Positions 54,158-63,265 of a stretch of DNA of 64,000 nucleotides are shown here, in pieces. This DNA comes from Brucella oryzae (GTDB lineage Bacteria; Pseudomonadota; Alphaproteobacteria; Rhizobiales; Rhizobiaceae): the NCBI GenBank assembly GCA_012103035.1, contig JAAVLL010000001.1, positions 904,501 through 968,500 of the forward strand. Reading direction: 5' to 3'. Every line of letters starts with the position of its first letter. Position 1 is the stretch's first letter. The translations under genes and the position numbers were made by a program. The notes beneath the pieces are model-generated. The model was not told where the DNA came from, searched no databases, and saw only the letters and a list, made by a program, of their open reading frames with translations.

Positions 54158-54430
54158 TCATAAGAAATCGTCGCCCTTAACTTTTATGGGCCGCCAAACA
54201 TAATGCTCGTGAGTACGTTCAAAATCTGGCCATTCCAATGTCGAAGTACAATTGGAGGAGTCGCAGTTCGTGCATTTAAACTTGAGGGTATAGGGGTTCC
54301 TTCCATGGCCAAAGATTGATGCGAGATCGCTGGCCAGAAACCGGGCACTCCGTTTGCATGTGCGGCACTCGGCCATTACGAACAATCGATGCCGTGTAGC
54401 CTGTCCAAGTGTTTTGATCGTACTGGTCAT
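54158..54430 (-). CDS. Small zinc-ribbon-like protein
   Basis: From ATG 54430, 90 residues: TIKTLGQATRHRLFVMAECRTCKRSARF, then NPYTLKFKCTNCDSSNCTSTLEW. Two CxxC pairs (ECRTC, KCTNC) suggest a zinc ribbon. Similar short proteins are common in Rhizobiales and have no assigned role. The open frame extends upstream to 54547 but that part lacks similarity. It lies between the XRE gene and chrA. Confidence 0.6.
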   Translation of the reverse strand: MTSTIKTLGQATRHRLFVMAECRTCKRSARFLASDLASIFGHGRNPYTLKFKCTNCDSSNCTSTLEWPDFERTHEHYVWRPIKVKGDDFL

Positions 54431-54592
54431 CAACTGTGTATAGAACAGATCGGGAACATCTGCCATTGCATTCGCGCATTTCACATTGATTAAGGCAGTA
54501 TCCACAGCCTCTGCCCAGACCGCACGTCGTGGAGCGGGCAGAGGCATCCGATAATTTCCAATAACCGTACTTAGAAACCACAGTTTCCATCG

Positions 54593-55996
54593 TTATTGAT
54601 GGAGTACATACCAAGCCAGCCCAGCTAACGAACTGAGCAAGAGCAACGGGATCATTTTCATCCGAAGCACGAATGCCGCGATGAGGCTGGCGACTGTCAA
54701 TACGAGAGCTGGCACATTCAACGTATCCCAAACCGGACTCCATACGCCGATCCAGTCATACTGGTGCTTCACGACCTCCTGAAACAGCACATGCATGGCG
54801 AACCAGATAGCAAGGTTCATTATTACGCCGACGACAGATGCGGTTATCGCCGTGAGCGCCGCCGAAATTGCCTTGTTCCCGCGTAATGTTTCGATGAATG
54901 GGGCACCGAGGAATATCCAGAGAAAGCAGGGCAGAAACGTCACCCATGTGGTCAGAACAGCCGCCAATGTTGCCGCCATGTATGGATGCAGGTCGCCTGG
55001 AGAACGATAAGCGCCGAGAAATCCGACGAACTGAACGACCTGGATCAACGGTCCTGGCGTCGTTTCCGCCATGCCGAGACCATCGAGCATCTCGCCTGCT
55101 GTGACCCAGCCAAAACGTTGGACGGCTTCCTGAGCTACGTAAGAGAGAACAGCATAGGCTCCTCCGAACGTAACCATCGCCATTTTGCTGAAGAAAATTG
55201 CGATCTGGGAAAAGACATTTTGCGGGCCAAGTCCGACATATAAGGCGAGCACCGGGCCGAGCCACAAAGACAAAAGCACCAGAGAAATGCTGATCGACCA
55301 TCGCAGATTGGGTGTCGCGTGGTCCGGAGTGTTTTCTCCGATGACAGAATCCTTGTCTGCAAGAGCGTTGGCAGCACGCTTATGACCACCGCCTATTTGA
55401 AAGCTCGTCGATCCAAAATGTGCCGCGATCAAGCCGATTGTTCCCGCCATAGCTACGATCAACGGGAAAGGAAAACTGAATAGAAATATCGCCAGAAACG
55501 CAGAGACCGCGATAGCAATCAACGCATTATTTCTGAGGGCCCTTTGTCCTATACGCAGGACAGCCTGGATCACGACTGTCAGCACGGCTGCTTTCAATCC
55601 AAAAAGGAAACCTGCAATCGCTGTCACATGGCCGAACGCCACATAGGTCAGGCTCAAAATCAGGATGGACAGGAAGCCTGGCAGGACAAAGAGAATTCCA
55701 GCGACCAGACCACCTCTGGTTTTATGAAGAAGCCAGCCAATATAGATGGCAAGCTGATGCGCTTCCGGACCTGGCAAAAGCATGCAGTAGTTGAGGGCAT
55801 GCAGAAATCGGTCTTCCCCGATCCATCGCTTTTCCTCGACGATAATTCGGTGCATCACCGCGATCTGACCTGCAGGCCCTCCGAAGCTCAGTGCCGCTAC
55901 TCGCGCCCATACACGCAATGCTTCTCCGAACGGAATTCCATGATCAGGAGCAGATGTTGGCGTTTGGATACGGGATTGATTCACAGACACGTTCAT
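54593..55996 (-). CDS. chrA: Chromate efflux transporter ChrA
   Basis: ChrA exports chromate across the inner membrane. The protein of 467 residues is intact from ATG 55996 and has two homologous CHR halves: FGEALRVWARVAALSFGGPAGQIAVMHR at about residues 22-50 and FFSKMAMVTFGGAYAVLSYVAQEAV at about 270-300. Family motifs NYCMLLPGPEAHQLAIYIGWLLH and GLGMAETTPGPLI are present. About twelve hydrophobic segments. Its ATG overlaps the stop of the ChrB-like gene, so the two are translated together. The frame is undamaged. Confidence 0.93.
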   Translation of the reverse strand: MNVSVNQSRIQTPTSAPDHGIPFGEALRVWARVAALSFGGPAGQIAVMHRIIVEEKRWIGEDRFLHALNYCMLLPGPEAHQLAIYIGWLLHKTRGGLVAGILFVLPGFLSILILSLTYVAFGHVTAIAGFLFGLKAAVLTVVIQAVLRIGQRALRNNALIAIAVSAFLAIFLFSFPFPLIVAMAGTIGLIAAHFGSTSFQIGGGHKRAANALADKDSVIGENTPDHATPNLRWSISISLVLLSLWLGPVLALYVGLGPQNVFSQIAIFFSKMAMVTFGGAYAVLSYVAQEAVQRFGWVTAGEMLDGLGMAETTPGPLIQVVQFVGFLGAYRSPGDLHPYMAATLAAVLTTWVTFLPCFLWIFLGAPFIETLRGNKAISAALTAITASVVGVIMNLAIWFAMHVLFQEVVKHQYDWIGVWSPVWDTLNVPALVLTVASLIAAFVLRMKMIPLLLLSSLAGLAWYVLHQ

Positions 55997-56817
55997 TATT
56001 GACCTCCTGGCTTGCCAGAGGGCCAATTGTGGGTTTCGTCAACAGCATCACGCGCCCATCGATAAAATGCGTCATAGAGCAACAATCCTGCGTTCAATTG
56101 TTCCAGATCATCCTTGAACATTCGAGACAGACCAAGAGAGGCCGCAAGCAGACCTGAACACTGGGGAGCCAGATCAAGCCGCGCTGTGTCTGCACCTCGT
56201 ACAATGGTTGCCAGTCTGTGCAGCGAAGGTGTTTTCAGCTCGAATTCTTCGATCATGACGTCGAAAGTGCACAAATCCCGGCGATGGCTCCAGAAAATCC
56301 CTTCAACATCAAAAGGGGTCGCGTCAAACTTGTCTGCTACCTCAAGAACTTCCTGCGCACTAACAAACAGGAATACCGCGTCGGGATCGATGAAGCGCTT
56401 TATCAGCCATGGACAGGCAATACGGTCAATCTTTGGGCGTGCGCGTGTTACCCATACGGTTCTGTTCTGATGATCGCGGTTTGGCAACCGTTCAAGGTTG
56501 ACCACAGAAGCATTTGACGCGATCCAGGCCTCATAGCCGCCTTCGAGCGTCTCTGCTTCGATTGCCTTGTGTCTGAGCCAGGAAGCCGCTCCCTGACAGA
56601 GCTTTTGGCCTTTCTGACAATATATGATGACCTGTTTGCCATGGAACTCATCAGCCCAGGTTTCGACCGCAAGAGCGTCTCGATTGACTGCGCCTGGAAT
56701 GACACGTGGGTCTCTCCCCAGATCGTCGGCGCTGCGAACGTCGATTATCCTCGGTGCGTCAGGCATTCCGATCAGGCGAATTAATTGAGATGTGGTGATT
56801 TCTGTGTTCGACGGCAT
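55996..56817 (-). CDS. chrB: Rhodanese-ChrB fusion, chromate resistance protein
   Basis: An intact protein of 273 residues from ATG 56817. Residues ~8-105 are a rhodanese domain (RIIDVRSADDLGRDPRVIPGAV and the active loop VIIYCQKGQKLCQGAASWL with Cys). Residues ~120-262 are the ChrB C-terminal domain (TRARPKIDRIACPWLIKRFIDPDAVFLFV, GIFWSHRRDLCTFDVMI, GLLAASLGLSRMF). ChrB proteins control or support ChrA. The usual N-terminal ChrB domain is replaced by rhodanese. Its stop overlaps the chrA start. Confidence 0.88.
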   Translation of the reverse strand: MPSNTEITTSQLIRLIGMPDAPRIIDVRSADDLGRDPRVIPGAVNRDALAVETWADEFHGKQVIIYCQKGQKLCQGAASWLRHKAIEAETLEGGYEAWIASNASVVNLERLPNRDHQNRTVWVTRARPKIDRIACPWLIKRFIDPDAVFLFVSAQEVLEVADKFDATPFDVEGIFWSHRRDLCTFDVMIEEFELKTPSLHRLATIVRGADTARLDLAPQCSGLLAASLGLSRMFKDDLEQLNAGLLLYDAFYRWARDAVDETHNWPSGKPGGQ

Positions 56818-56964
56818 AGACGTCCACTCCCTCAAAAGGGTCAGAGGACGCGATATTTGGGCTGCCGCCTCACGGGGTAACCGCGATCAACCCCTTAGAT
56901 GAAATTTTAGCACCAATCCAGATCGACTGGCAATAGGCTCGCAGATGCAGAAATTGCAACGTTC

Positions 56965-57688
56965 TCAACTGGAAACTTCCCTAATGGCGACAGCAATCAA
57001 TATTAAACCGACCAGCACTTCGATGGCACGTGACAACCGCTCCAGCAGATGGGATCTGTTCTCCACGAGATGGGCGACGCCTTGCCTGAATAGCACCGTC
57101 ATCAAGGCGAGTAATGATAGCACGACGCAAATTCCGATCATCATGGCGAACGCGAAAGCTATTCCGGCCTCGGGAACGCCACGCGTAATCGAATAGGTCA
57201 TTATGAAGAGCGTCAGGGGACAGGGATCAGGCCTGCGAAAAATCCAAATGCCAATCCTTCACCCTGATCATGCTTATGAAGACGTCCTCTCAACGCGCGG
57301 AATATCATCCACGCGCCAATCAGGCCCATCAGGCTTCGGCTTATCCCTTCCAGAAGTGGTGCGCGTCCCACGCTCCCCAGCGTGACCGAAATGAGCGGCA
57401 ATGACAAAAGCGCAATTACGACAGAAAGGCCCACATGCGTAACCGACAATGCGGCAGAAACTGCCAGAGCCCTCAAGGCGCTCAACGGAGACGCGGTCAG
57501 ATAAGTGGCCAAAAGAGTTTTGCTGTGACCAGGCGTCAGCGCATGTGCCGCGCCAAACAAGATGCCCATGGGCAGATAAGCCAGGAACGATGCCCAGTCT
57601 CGCGCATCGGCAAAAGACTGAATATGCCTTGCGAACGCATAATAAATCTCACGTTGAAAACTGATCAGATCCTGAACAGGCCCATCAT
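56965..57688 (-). CDS. NicO-type nickel/cobalt permease, frameshifted
   Basis: A six-helix inner-membrane protein. The family motif LFGAAHALTPGHSKTLLATYL and the second-half GLIPCPLTLFIMTYSI are diagnostic for the NicO/RcnA group. From ATG 57688 the repaired start is MMGLVQDLISFQREIYYAF. One base is missing near 57670 and one C near 57218. About 241 residues. The loop between halves is short (LRGRLHKHDQGEG) and poor in His, unlike the RcnA homologue 2 kb upstream. It is the last gene of the - strand metal operon and its start overlaps the YqaA/DedA stop. Confidence 0.85.
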
Positions 57689-58122
57689 ATCAGCTTCAAG
57701 GTCGCCACGCTTAGCGCGACATACCGACCAACTTTTCCTATTGCCACCAGAATTATGAAAGAAGGCAGAGGCTCACGCATTATGCCTGCAACTACAGTCA
57801 GAGGATCGCCAACAACCGGGAGCCAGCTGAAGAGCAATGACCATTTCCCGGATCGGCCGTACCAGCTCTGCGCCCGAGCCAGCGAATTCTCACTCGCTGG
57901 AAACCAGGGACGATCCTTGTAATGCTCGATGCCTCGACCGAGCGTCCAGTTAATGAGCGCGCCGATCACATTTCCCAGACTTGCAACTGTCACAAGGAGA
58001 ACAGGCGACAATTTTTCGCTGGTGAGCAGTCCAACCAAAACAGCTTCAGATTGCATCGGCAAGATCGTGGCGGCAATAAGCGCACTGAAGAAAAGTCCAG
58101 TATACGATAGCAAATCTGTCAT
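57685..58122 (-). CDS. YqaA/DedA family membrane protein
   Basis: An intact 145-residue membrane protein with a VTT-type (SNARE-associated) domain. It starts MTDLLSYTGLFFSALIAATILPMQSEAVLVGLL. ASLGNVIGALINWTLGRGIE carries the family glycines, and FSWLPVVGDPLTVVAGIMR is the conserved WLPVVGDPLT motif. YqaA-like proteins have no firm transport assignment. It overlaps the MFS gene upstream and the NicO gene downstream by a few bases, so it is part of the metal operon. Confidence 0.87.
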   Translation of the reverse strand: MTDLLSYTGLFFSALIAATILPMQSEAVLVGLLTSEKLSPVLLVTVASLGNVIGALINWTLGRGIEHYKDRPWFPASENSLARAQSWYGRSGKWSLLFSWLPVVGDPLTVVAGIMREPLPSFIILVAIGKVGRYVALSVATLKLI

Positions 58123-59460
58123 TCGACTGCGTCATCTCTCATCGGTGAGCCTGGCCATTGAGGGTGATGACTATCAATCACATAAACATGCGAGTGTTTA
58201 TGGCCCTGACCCACTGGTGTTGCATCGGCGAGATGAGGATGATCATCATCTAGGCCGGTGTGGGTATGCTCCACCTCGTCAGGATCGGAGGCTGGCCAGA
58301 CATAGGCCGCGATTGCCAGCGCAAATGCGGCGACAATTGCCAGGATCGCAAATGTTATCGGCATACCAGCTTTCGCACCAAACCAACCGGCGACGGATAG
58401 GTGATAAGCCAGCAAGCATGTGAAAGAGCAAATTGCGCTGCAAATATCGCTGGACGATCTTCAGGTTGAGCAGATCGGCGCAACAATCGTCCGGATGGCG
58501 TCTGGGTTAGCGAATAGCCTAGCCCGAGGATAAACCAGAGTGGCAACAGATACCAATAATTGGAAACGAGCGTTCCGACGAACAGTCCTGCTATGAGAAT
58601 TGTCGCGCCTGCAAACATTGCTCGGCGATCAGCAACATCATCGAGCAGTCGAGGAAGAATGAAGGCTGCGATCATCGAGCCTGCTCCAAAGGCGGCGAGA
58701 GCGACCGCCATAGATCGCTGATCAAGCCCAAAGATGCCCTGCACGATAACAACCGTATTGACGATCACCATGGCACTTGCTGCGGCAACCGCCAGATTGA
58801 GCGCTAACAGACCTCTTAGGCGTGGAGTGGCGAGATAAATTCGCATCCCCGCGTGGTACGGTCATAAATGCCGCGTTTTTCTGTTGGCTTGGGACTCGGA
58901 AGAACAACAGAGACAACCAGGGCGGCTGACGCAAGAAATCCGACGACAGTCCCTGCAAACAGGCTGTGAAAGCTAATGACTGTCAATAGAGCGGCGGCCA
59001 GCATTGGGCTGGCGACACTTTCCATATCATAGGCCAGTCGCGACAATGACAAGGCCCGTGTGTATTCCTTTTCGTCAGGCAAAACGTCAGGAATGGTCGC
59101 CTGAAAGGTTGGTGTAAAGCCTGCTGATGCCGATTGAAGCACGAAAATCAGGACGTAGACCTGCCAGATTTCAGTGACGAACGGTAATAATAACGCAACG
59201 GCCGCGCGAACCAGATCGAGACAAACGAGCATTGTCCTTCGTGGCAAGCGGTCGGCAAAAGCAGCCGCGATTGGTGCGACACCGACATAGGCAACCATTT
59301 TGATAGCCAATGCAGTACCCAGCACCGCACCTGCTTCGTTGCCAGCCAGATCAAATGCGAGAAGGCCCAAGGCAACAGTTGCAAGCCCGGTGCCAATCAG
59401 GGCTATGACCTGGGCGAGAAACAAGTGTCGATAGGTGCGATTTCCCAGAATTCTAAGCAT
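58119..59460 (-). CDS. MFS exporter with His-rich C-terminal tail (NreB-like), frameshifted
   Basis: A major facilitator protein, probably a nickel exporter. The N-terminal half reads MLRILGNRTYRHLFLAQVIALIGTGLATVALGLLAFDLAG and AAAFADRLPRRTMLVCLDLVRA (motif A). Repair near 58844 (RGMRIYLATPRLRGLLALN) and 58395 (LITYPVAGWFGAKAGMPITF) joins three frames. The tail HTHTGLDDDHPHL through GHKHSHVYVIDSHH is histidine-rich, as in NreB/NrsD nickel exporters. About 447 residues. It overlaps the YqaA gene (ATGA) and follows rcnA by 15 bp. Confidence 0.82.
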
Positions 59461-59475
59461 GATGTGTTCCGAGAC

Positions 59476-60640
59476 CTAGACGGGCGGTGTGATTGCTGAT
59501 TGTTGAGCCAATCCAACCCAACCGTGATAACCGACGTACAAACCGACAGCGATGATCAGCAGGCTTGAGAAGTAAGGAGCTTTCCGCGCAACCGTCGAGA
59601 ACCAGCTCCAGCGCTTGGTAGCGTGGCGGACACTGAGTGCGGCAACGGCACCCACTGTTACAAGTGTGATTGCTAGCCCGATGGAGAAGCAGAGTACGAG
59701 CGTGAATCCGAGGGTGAATTCCTTGAGCTGAAGGCAAAGCAACAGGATCGTGATTGCGGCTGGGCAGGGAATGAGGCCACCTGTCAGGCCGAACAGGACA
59801 ATCTGCCACGTTGTCACGTTCCGGTCTGCGAATTTTCGCCTGATATCGTTCGCATGGGCCAATTCGTGGGCGTCCTGATAATCACCGCTAGTCACATCAA
59901 GGCCGCGCAGTTCTTCATGCATATGGTCATGGTCATGATCATGATCATGATCTTCGAAAAATGACAGATCGTACGCGTGCGTATGCTGATCATGCGTCAG
60001 TTCCAGCCGGACCATGAACTCGTGCGGTTCAGGAATCTCGTCCGAAGATTCGATGTAATGATCCCTGTCGACAAAAGAATGTCTGACGCGTTCCGTCAGG
60101 GCGTTCGGTTTCAAGCGTCACCTCGTCGGCAACCCATTTATGACCTCGAACGGATCCTATGCGCCAGCGAGGCGGGACGCCTTCTTCGAAGATCTCCACG
60201 CTGATGAGACCGTGGCCCGTATCTATTTCTCGCGTTTCGCTGTGGCCGTGATTGTGATGGTCATGATCGTGCCCGGACGCCTGTCTGGCTCTTTTCTGAT
60301 CAGTCCAGGTTCGCCAGAACATCCAGAGCGCGATAAAAATGATGATAGCCGCCGAGGCGAGTTGGAAATAGGGTTCGAACGTTTCTGCATCGACACCTTG
60401 CCAGATGTACATACCGCTAAGTGCGATACCCCACACGACAACGGTGTGTGAAGCGGTTGCGGCCAGGCCAAGAAGAACGGCCTGCAGAACGGTACCGCGC
60501 ACCGCCACGATAAAAGCGGCCATCATCGTTTTGGAATGGCCGGGCTCAAGACCGTGCAATGCACCCAGGAGGATAGCGCTGGGAATGAAGAGCCATGCAT
60601 GGCCGGAGCCTTGCTGTAACAGTTCTGCGAAGGAAGGCAT
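59476..60640 (-). CDS. rcnA: Nickel/cobalt efflux protein RcnA, frameshifted
   Basis: RcnA exports Ni2+ and Co2+. From ATG 60640: LLGALHGLEPGHSKTMMAAFIVAVRG (family motif), then two His-rich loops (GHDHDHHNHGHSE and EDHDHDHDHDHMHEE). GLTGGLIPCPAAITILLLCLQL and the last helices follow. One break near 60085-60110 (KPNALTERVRHSF) splits it. About 388 residues. The long cytoplasmic or periplasmic His loop separates the two halves, as in E. coli RcnA. It lies 9 bp after rcnR. Confidence 0.9.
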
Positions 60641-60649
60641 GAATTTGGC

Positions 60650-60930
60650 TCACAAATAGCGTGTGATTTCTTTGAATTCATCGATGGATTTGCGTTGGTC
60701 CTTTCGAGTGGCCCAACGACGTCTTCCAGACAATGATCCAGATGGTCCTGAATGAGTGTCCGCTTTGCCTGACTGATTGCTTTCTCGACAGCATGCAACT
60801 GCTGGGCAAGGTCAAGACAGGGGCGACCAGCTTCGATCATCTCAATGACACTTTTCAGATGACCGTTGGCGCGCTTCAGGCGCTTTATGATCTCAGGATG
60901 GGTTTCGTGGCTGTGGGTATGTTCGCTCAT
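60650..60930 (-). CDS. rcnR: Nickel/cobalt-sensing repressor RcnR/CsoR family, frameshifted at the end
   Basis: A small all-helical metal sensor. It reads MSEHTHSHETHPEIIKRLKRANGHLKSVIEMIEAGRPCLDLAQQLHAVEKAISQAKRTLIQDHLDHCLEDVVG. The N-terminal His, the Cys of GRPCLD and His of QQLHAVEKA fit the RcnR-type metal site rather than copper CsoR. One G missing near 60714 gives LERDQRKSIDEFKEITRYL and stop at 60650-60652, 93 residues. The literal frame would run into rcnA. It is divergent from the + arm, with a candidate operator between. Confidence 0.88.
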
Positions 60931-60941
60931 GGAATCGATCC

Positions 60942-60958
60942 TATCCCCAGGAGGGATA
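60942..60958. promoter_or_regulatory. Candidate RcnR operator
   Basis: TATCCC-CAGGA-GGGATA is a 6+6 bp inverted repeat containing C-tract/G-tract, 12 bp upstream of the rcnR ATG. RcnR/CsoR proteins bind G-tract sites with short inverted ends, so this is a likely operator controlling both arms of the divergon. Confidence 0.6.
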
Positions 60959-61020
60959 TAACAATCAGAATCTGGCCGCCAGATAATGGACGATTAACGA
61001 ATTGGTGACTATGAAGGGAC

Positions 61021-61532
61021 ATGTTGATCGGATTGACGAGACATGTCTGTTCTATTGCAGCTGCTATCGCGGTTGTGATTGCGCTCGTCTTTTCGACTGT
61101 AAGCATGGGATCAGCGGTAGATTCGACACGATCCATTGAGCTCGCGACGGAATCCCTCGCCATCACGATATGCACTCGGAAGCCTTTTCGAACGAACATC
61201 TGCATGATGATGTTTCTTCATCCGAGGGACACGTTGGTCACAGTCACGGACATAGTCCTGATCATTCCCATGAAGTTCCTGCATTTCTAGAGCGCCCAAT
61301 GATCGGCTTTATTGATGGCGGCCAGCGATGGCTCCTGTCATTGGCTGATCGTGGCATCATAGACAATCGCCCGATTTTGAGCGTCCGCCCAGATCCATCT
61401 GAATCGCTTGAAGCGCCGCTCGGGCGGCAATTTCACGATTATTGGACTCTGGAGTTCACAATGCACCATTCGGAAACCCGAAATGGGTTCTTTGCCACGT
61501 TTTGGCAAAGACCATGGCTTCTGCCATTTTAA
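61021..61532 (+). CDS. Exported His-rich protein of the nickel/cobalt divergon, frameshifted
   Basis: The first part (LTRHVCSIAAAIAVVIALVFSTVSMGSAVD) is a signal peptide or anchor. After a one-base correction near 61160 the mature part carries MHSEAFSNEHLHDDVSSSEGHVGHSHGHSPDHSHEVP, rich in His and Asp/Glu. It continues FLERPMIGFIDGGQRWLLSLADRGIIDNRPI. About 170 residues. No family recognised with confidence. A periplasmic metal buffer for Ni/Co is a reasonable guess from content and neighbours. The start is ATG 61021 or a nearby codon. Its 3' end overlaps the next gene by 19 bp. Confidence 0.65.
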
Positions 61533-62194
61533 CGACCCTGCTGCTTTGCGCAGGCGTAGTCAGTTCTTTCGCACACGCTGTGGCAGAAGGTGACAAGGGC
61601 TATATTCAGGAAATAAGCGGCGTCAACATCCTGCCGTTTATCTATCTCGGTGCCAAGCACATGGTGACTGGCTACGATCATATCCTGTTCCTGTTCGGCG
61701 TCATTTTCTTCCTGTACCGACTGAAGCATATCGGTATTTATGTAAGTCTCTTTGCCATTGGTCATTCGACCACGATGTTGCTCGGCGTATACTTTAACAT
61801 TGGAATCAACAGCTACATTATCGACGCCATCATCGGATTGTCCGTGGTTTATAAAGCGCTCGATAATATGGGTGCTTTTCAGCGTTGGCTCGGGTTTCAG
61901 CCGAATACCAAGGTTGCCACCCTTATTTTCGGTTTCTTCCACGGCTTCGGCCTCTCAACCAAGATCATCGAGTACAATATCTCTCCTGACGGCCTCGTTC
62001 CGAACTTGCTCGCCTTCAATGTCGGGGTGGAAATCGGACAATTGCTGGCTCTCAGCATGATCCTCATCGTGATGGGATATTGGCGCGGCACGCGTAGCTT
62101 CTGGAAATACGCCTATACCGCAAATGTAATGATGATGTGCGCCGGATTCGTGCTGATCGGATATCAGCTGGCCGGACTGTTCGTAGCTGCCTGA
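61514..62194 (+). CDS. HupE/UreJ-like membrane protein
   Basis: An intact 226-residue protein from ATG 61514, with a signal peptide (MASAILTTLLLCAGVVSSFAHA). Six membrane segments follow, including GAKHMVTGYDHILFLFGVIFFLYR, FAIGHSTTMLLG and FGFFHGFGLSTKIIE. The conserved His/Asp residues of the HupE/UreJ family (GYDHILF, GHSTTMLL, FFHGFGLS) fit a nickel/cobalt transporter. The longer open frame from 61442 is not used because the signal peptide starts at 61514. It is between a His-rich protein and an anchored protein on the + arm. Confidence 0.87.
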   Translation: MASAILTTLLLCAGVVSSFAHAVAEGDKGYIQEISGVNILPFIYLGAKHMVTGYDHILFLFGVIFFLYRLKHIGIYVSLFAIGHSTTMLLGVYFNIGINSYIIDAIIGLSVVYKALDNMGAFQRWLGFQPNTKVATLIFGFFHGFGLSTKIIEYNISPDGLVPNLLAFNVGVEIGQLLALSMILIVMGYWRGTRSFWKYAYTANVMMMCAGFVLIGYQLAGLFVAA

Positions 62195-62204
62195 GGAGCT
62201 TTCA

Positions 62205-62988
62205 ATGTATAATACTGATCTTCCAAACCGGGCTGACCTACCGACATCGGCCCAACTAAAGCGCTCAACATTTCTTGCTGGACTGAGCGCAATCGCTATC
62301 CTGGTCACGGTGGTATTGCCTTCCGAGTACGCGATTGATCCGCTTGGCGTGGGACGCGTCCTGGGGTTGACGGAAATGGGTGAAATTAAGACCCAGCTGG
62401 CGAAAGAAGCAGCTGACGATGCTGCCGCCGCCCAGTCTGATGGCGAAACTGCTGAAGCCGCCAATGGCGAGATTAAGGTTATATCTCAACGCCTGGATCG
62501 CATCGAAATGATGATCGCCGCCTCGATGGACGGAACGCCCGCTGCTGAACCACAGCGCACATCCTCGCTGCCTGAACAAGCAAAGCCAGCGGCGACTGAT
62601 CCGGCACCGACCAGAGAGGTTTGGCAACGTCGATTCAGCAGAAACAACTGCCGCAGTTCCTTCCGTGCCGCCTGTCCGAACGGACGAGGTATCCTTCACA
62701 TTGTCACCGGGGAAAGGGATTGAAGTAAAGCTTGTCATGGAGGAAGGCGACAAAGTCGATTTTGCCTGGACGGCAAATGGCGCAGTCGTGAACTTCGATA
62801 CACATGGCGACGGAAACGGAAATAAGGTCTCCTATGAAAAAGGCAGAGGTGTCGGAGAAGATTCCGGTGTTCTCGAAGCCGCTTTCACTGGCAATCACGG
62901 CTGGTTCTGGCGCAACAGGACAGACAATGACGTAACCGTGACGTTAAAGACGAACGGGGAATATTCAGATCTGAAGCAAGTGATGTGA
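62205..62988 (+). CDS. Membrane-anchored periplasmic protein of the nickel/cobalt arm, frameshifted
   Basis: MYNTDLPNRADLPTSAQLKRSTFLAGLSAIAILVTVVLPSEYAIDPLGVGRVLGLTEMGEIKTQLAKE gives one N-terminal membrane segment. An Ala/Glu-rich linker and coiled stretch follow. After correction near 62620-62640 a beta-rich C-terminal domain begins: DEVSFTLSPGKGIEVKLVMEEGDKVDFAWTANGAVVNFDTHGDG, ending GNHGWFWRNRTDNDVTVTLKTNGEYSDLKQVM. This last part is typical of the anchor proteins found beside HupE/UreJ-type nickel genes. About 260 residues. Exact function unknown. Confidence 0.72.
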
Positions 62989-63082
62989 TCAACAGCGTCA
63001 AACGCTTCTTGTGTATGTCTGAAGCCATTGATGATCTTCGACAGGCATGCTGATCATTCCGAGCCGGGATTGTTGATCCGAT

Positions 63083-63124
63083 GGCCTCATCAAGAGGGTT
63101 TCGACCCACTGATGAGGCCGTTTT
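63083..63124 (+). terminator. Strong hairpin terminator after the + arm
   Basis: ggcctcatca (63083-63092) pairs with tgatgaggcc (63110-63119), with an inner agggt/accc stem and a TTCG loop. TTTT follows at 63121-63124. It lies about 95 bp after the anchor gene stop and could work in both directions. The rest of the 62989-63265 gap shows no gene. Confidence 0.8.
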
Positions 63125-63265
63125 CCCAGGATTAGCGTGTCCTCGCCAGCATTGCATTTTCTGAAGATACGGGTGTGAGCGCGTTAATTTTCTCCAGAAG
63201 AATGTGGTTCTGTTCATTGCTTCGAATGCTAATGCCCACGTTGGCAGCTTTGATCTCCGATTTAA

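Noticed and set aside
54276..54743. 155-residue cysteine-rich frame on the - strand near chrA
   Set aside because: It overlaps the 3' end of intact chrA and the zinc-ribbon gene in a third frame; the cysteines are a by-product of codon content.
59453..59809. 118-residue frame inside rcnA
   Set aside because: Shadow of rcnA; no membrane or family features of its own.
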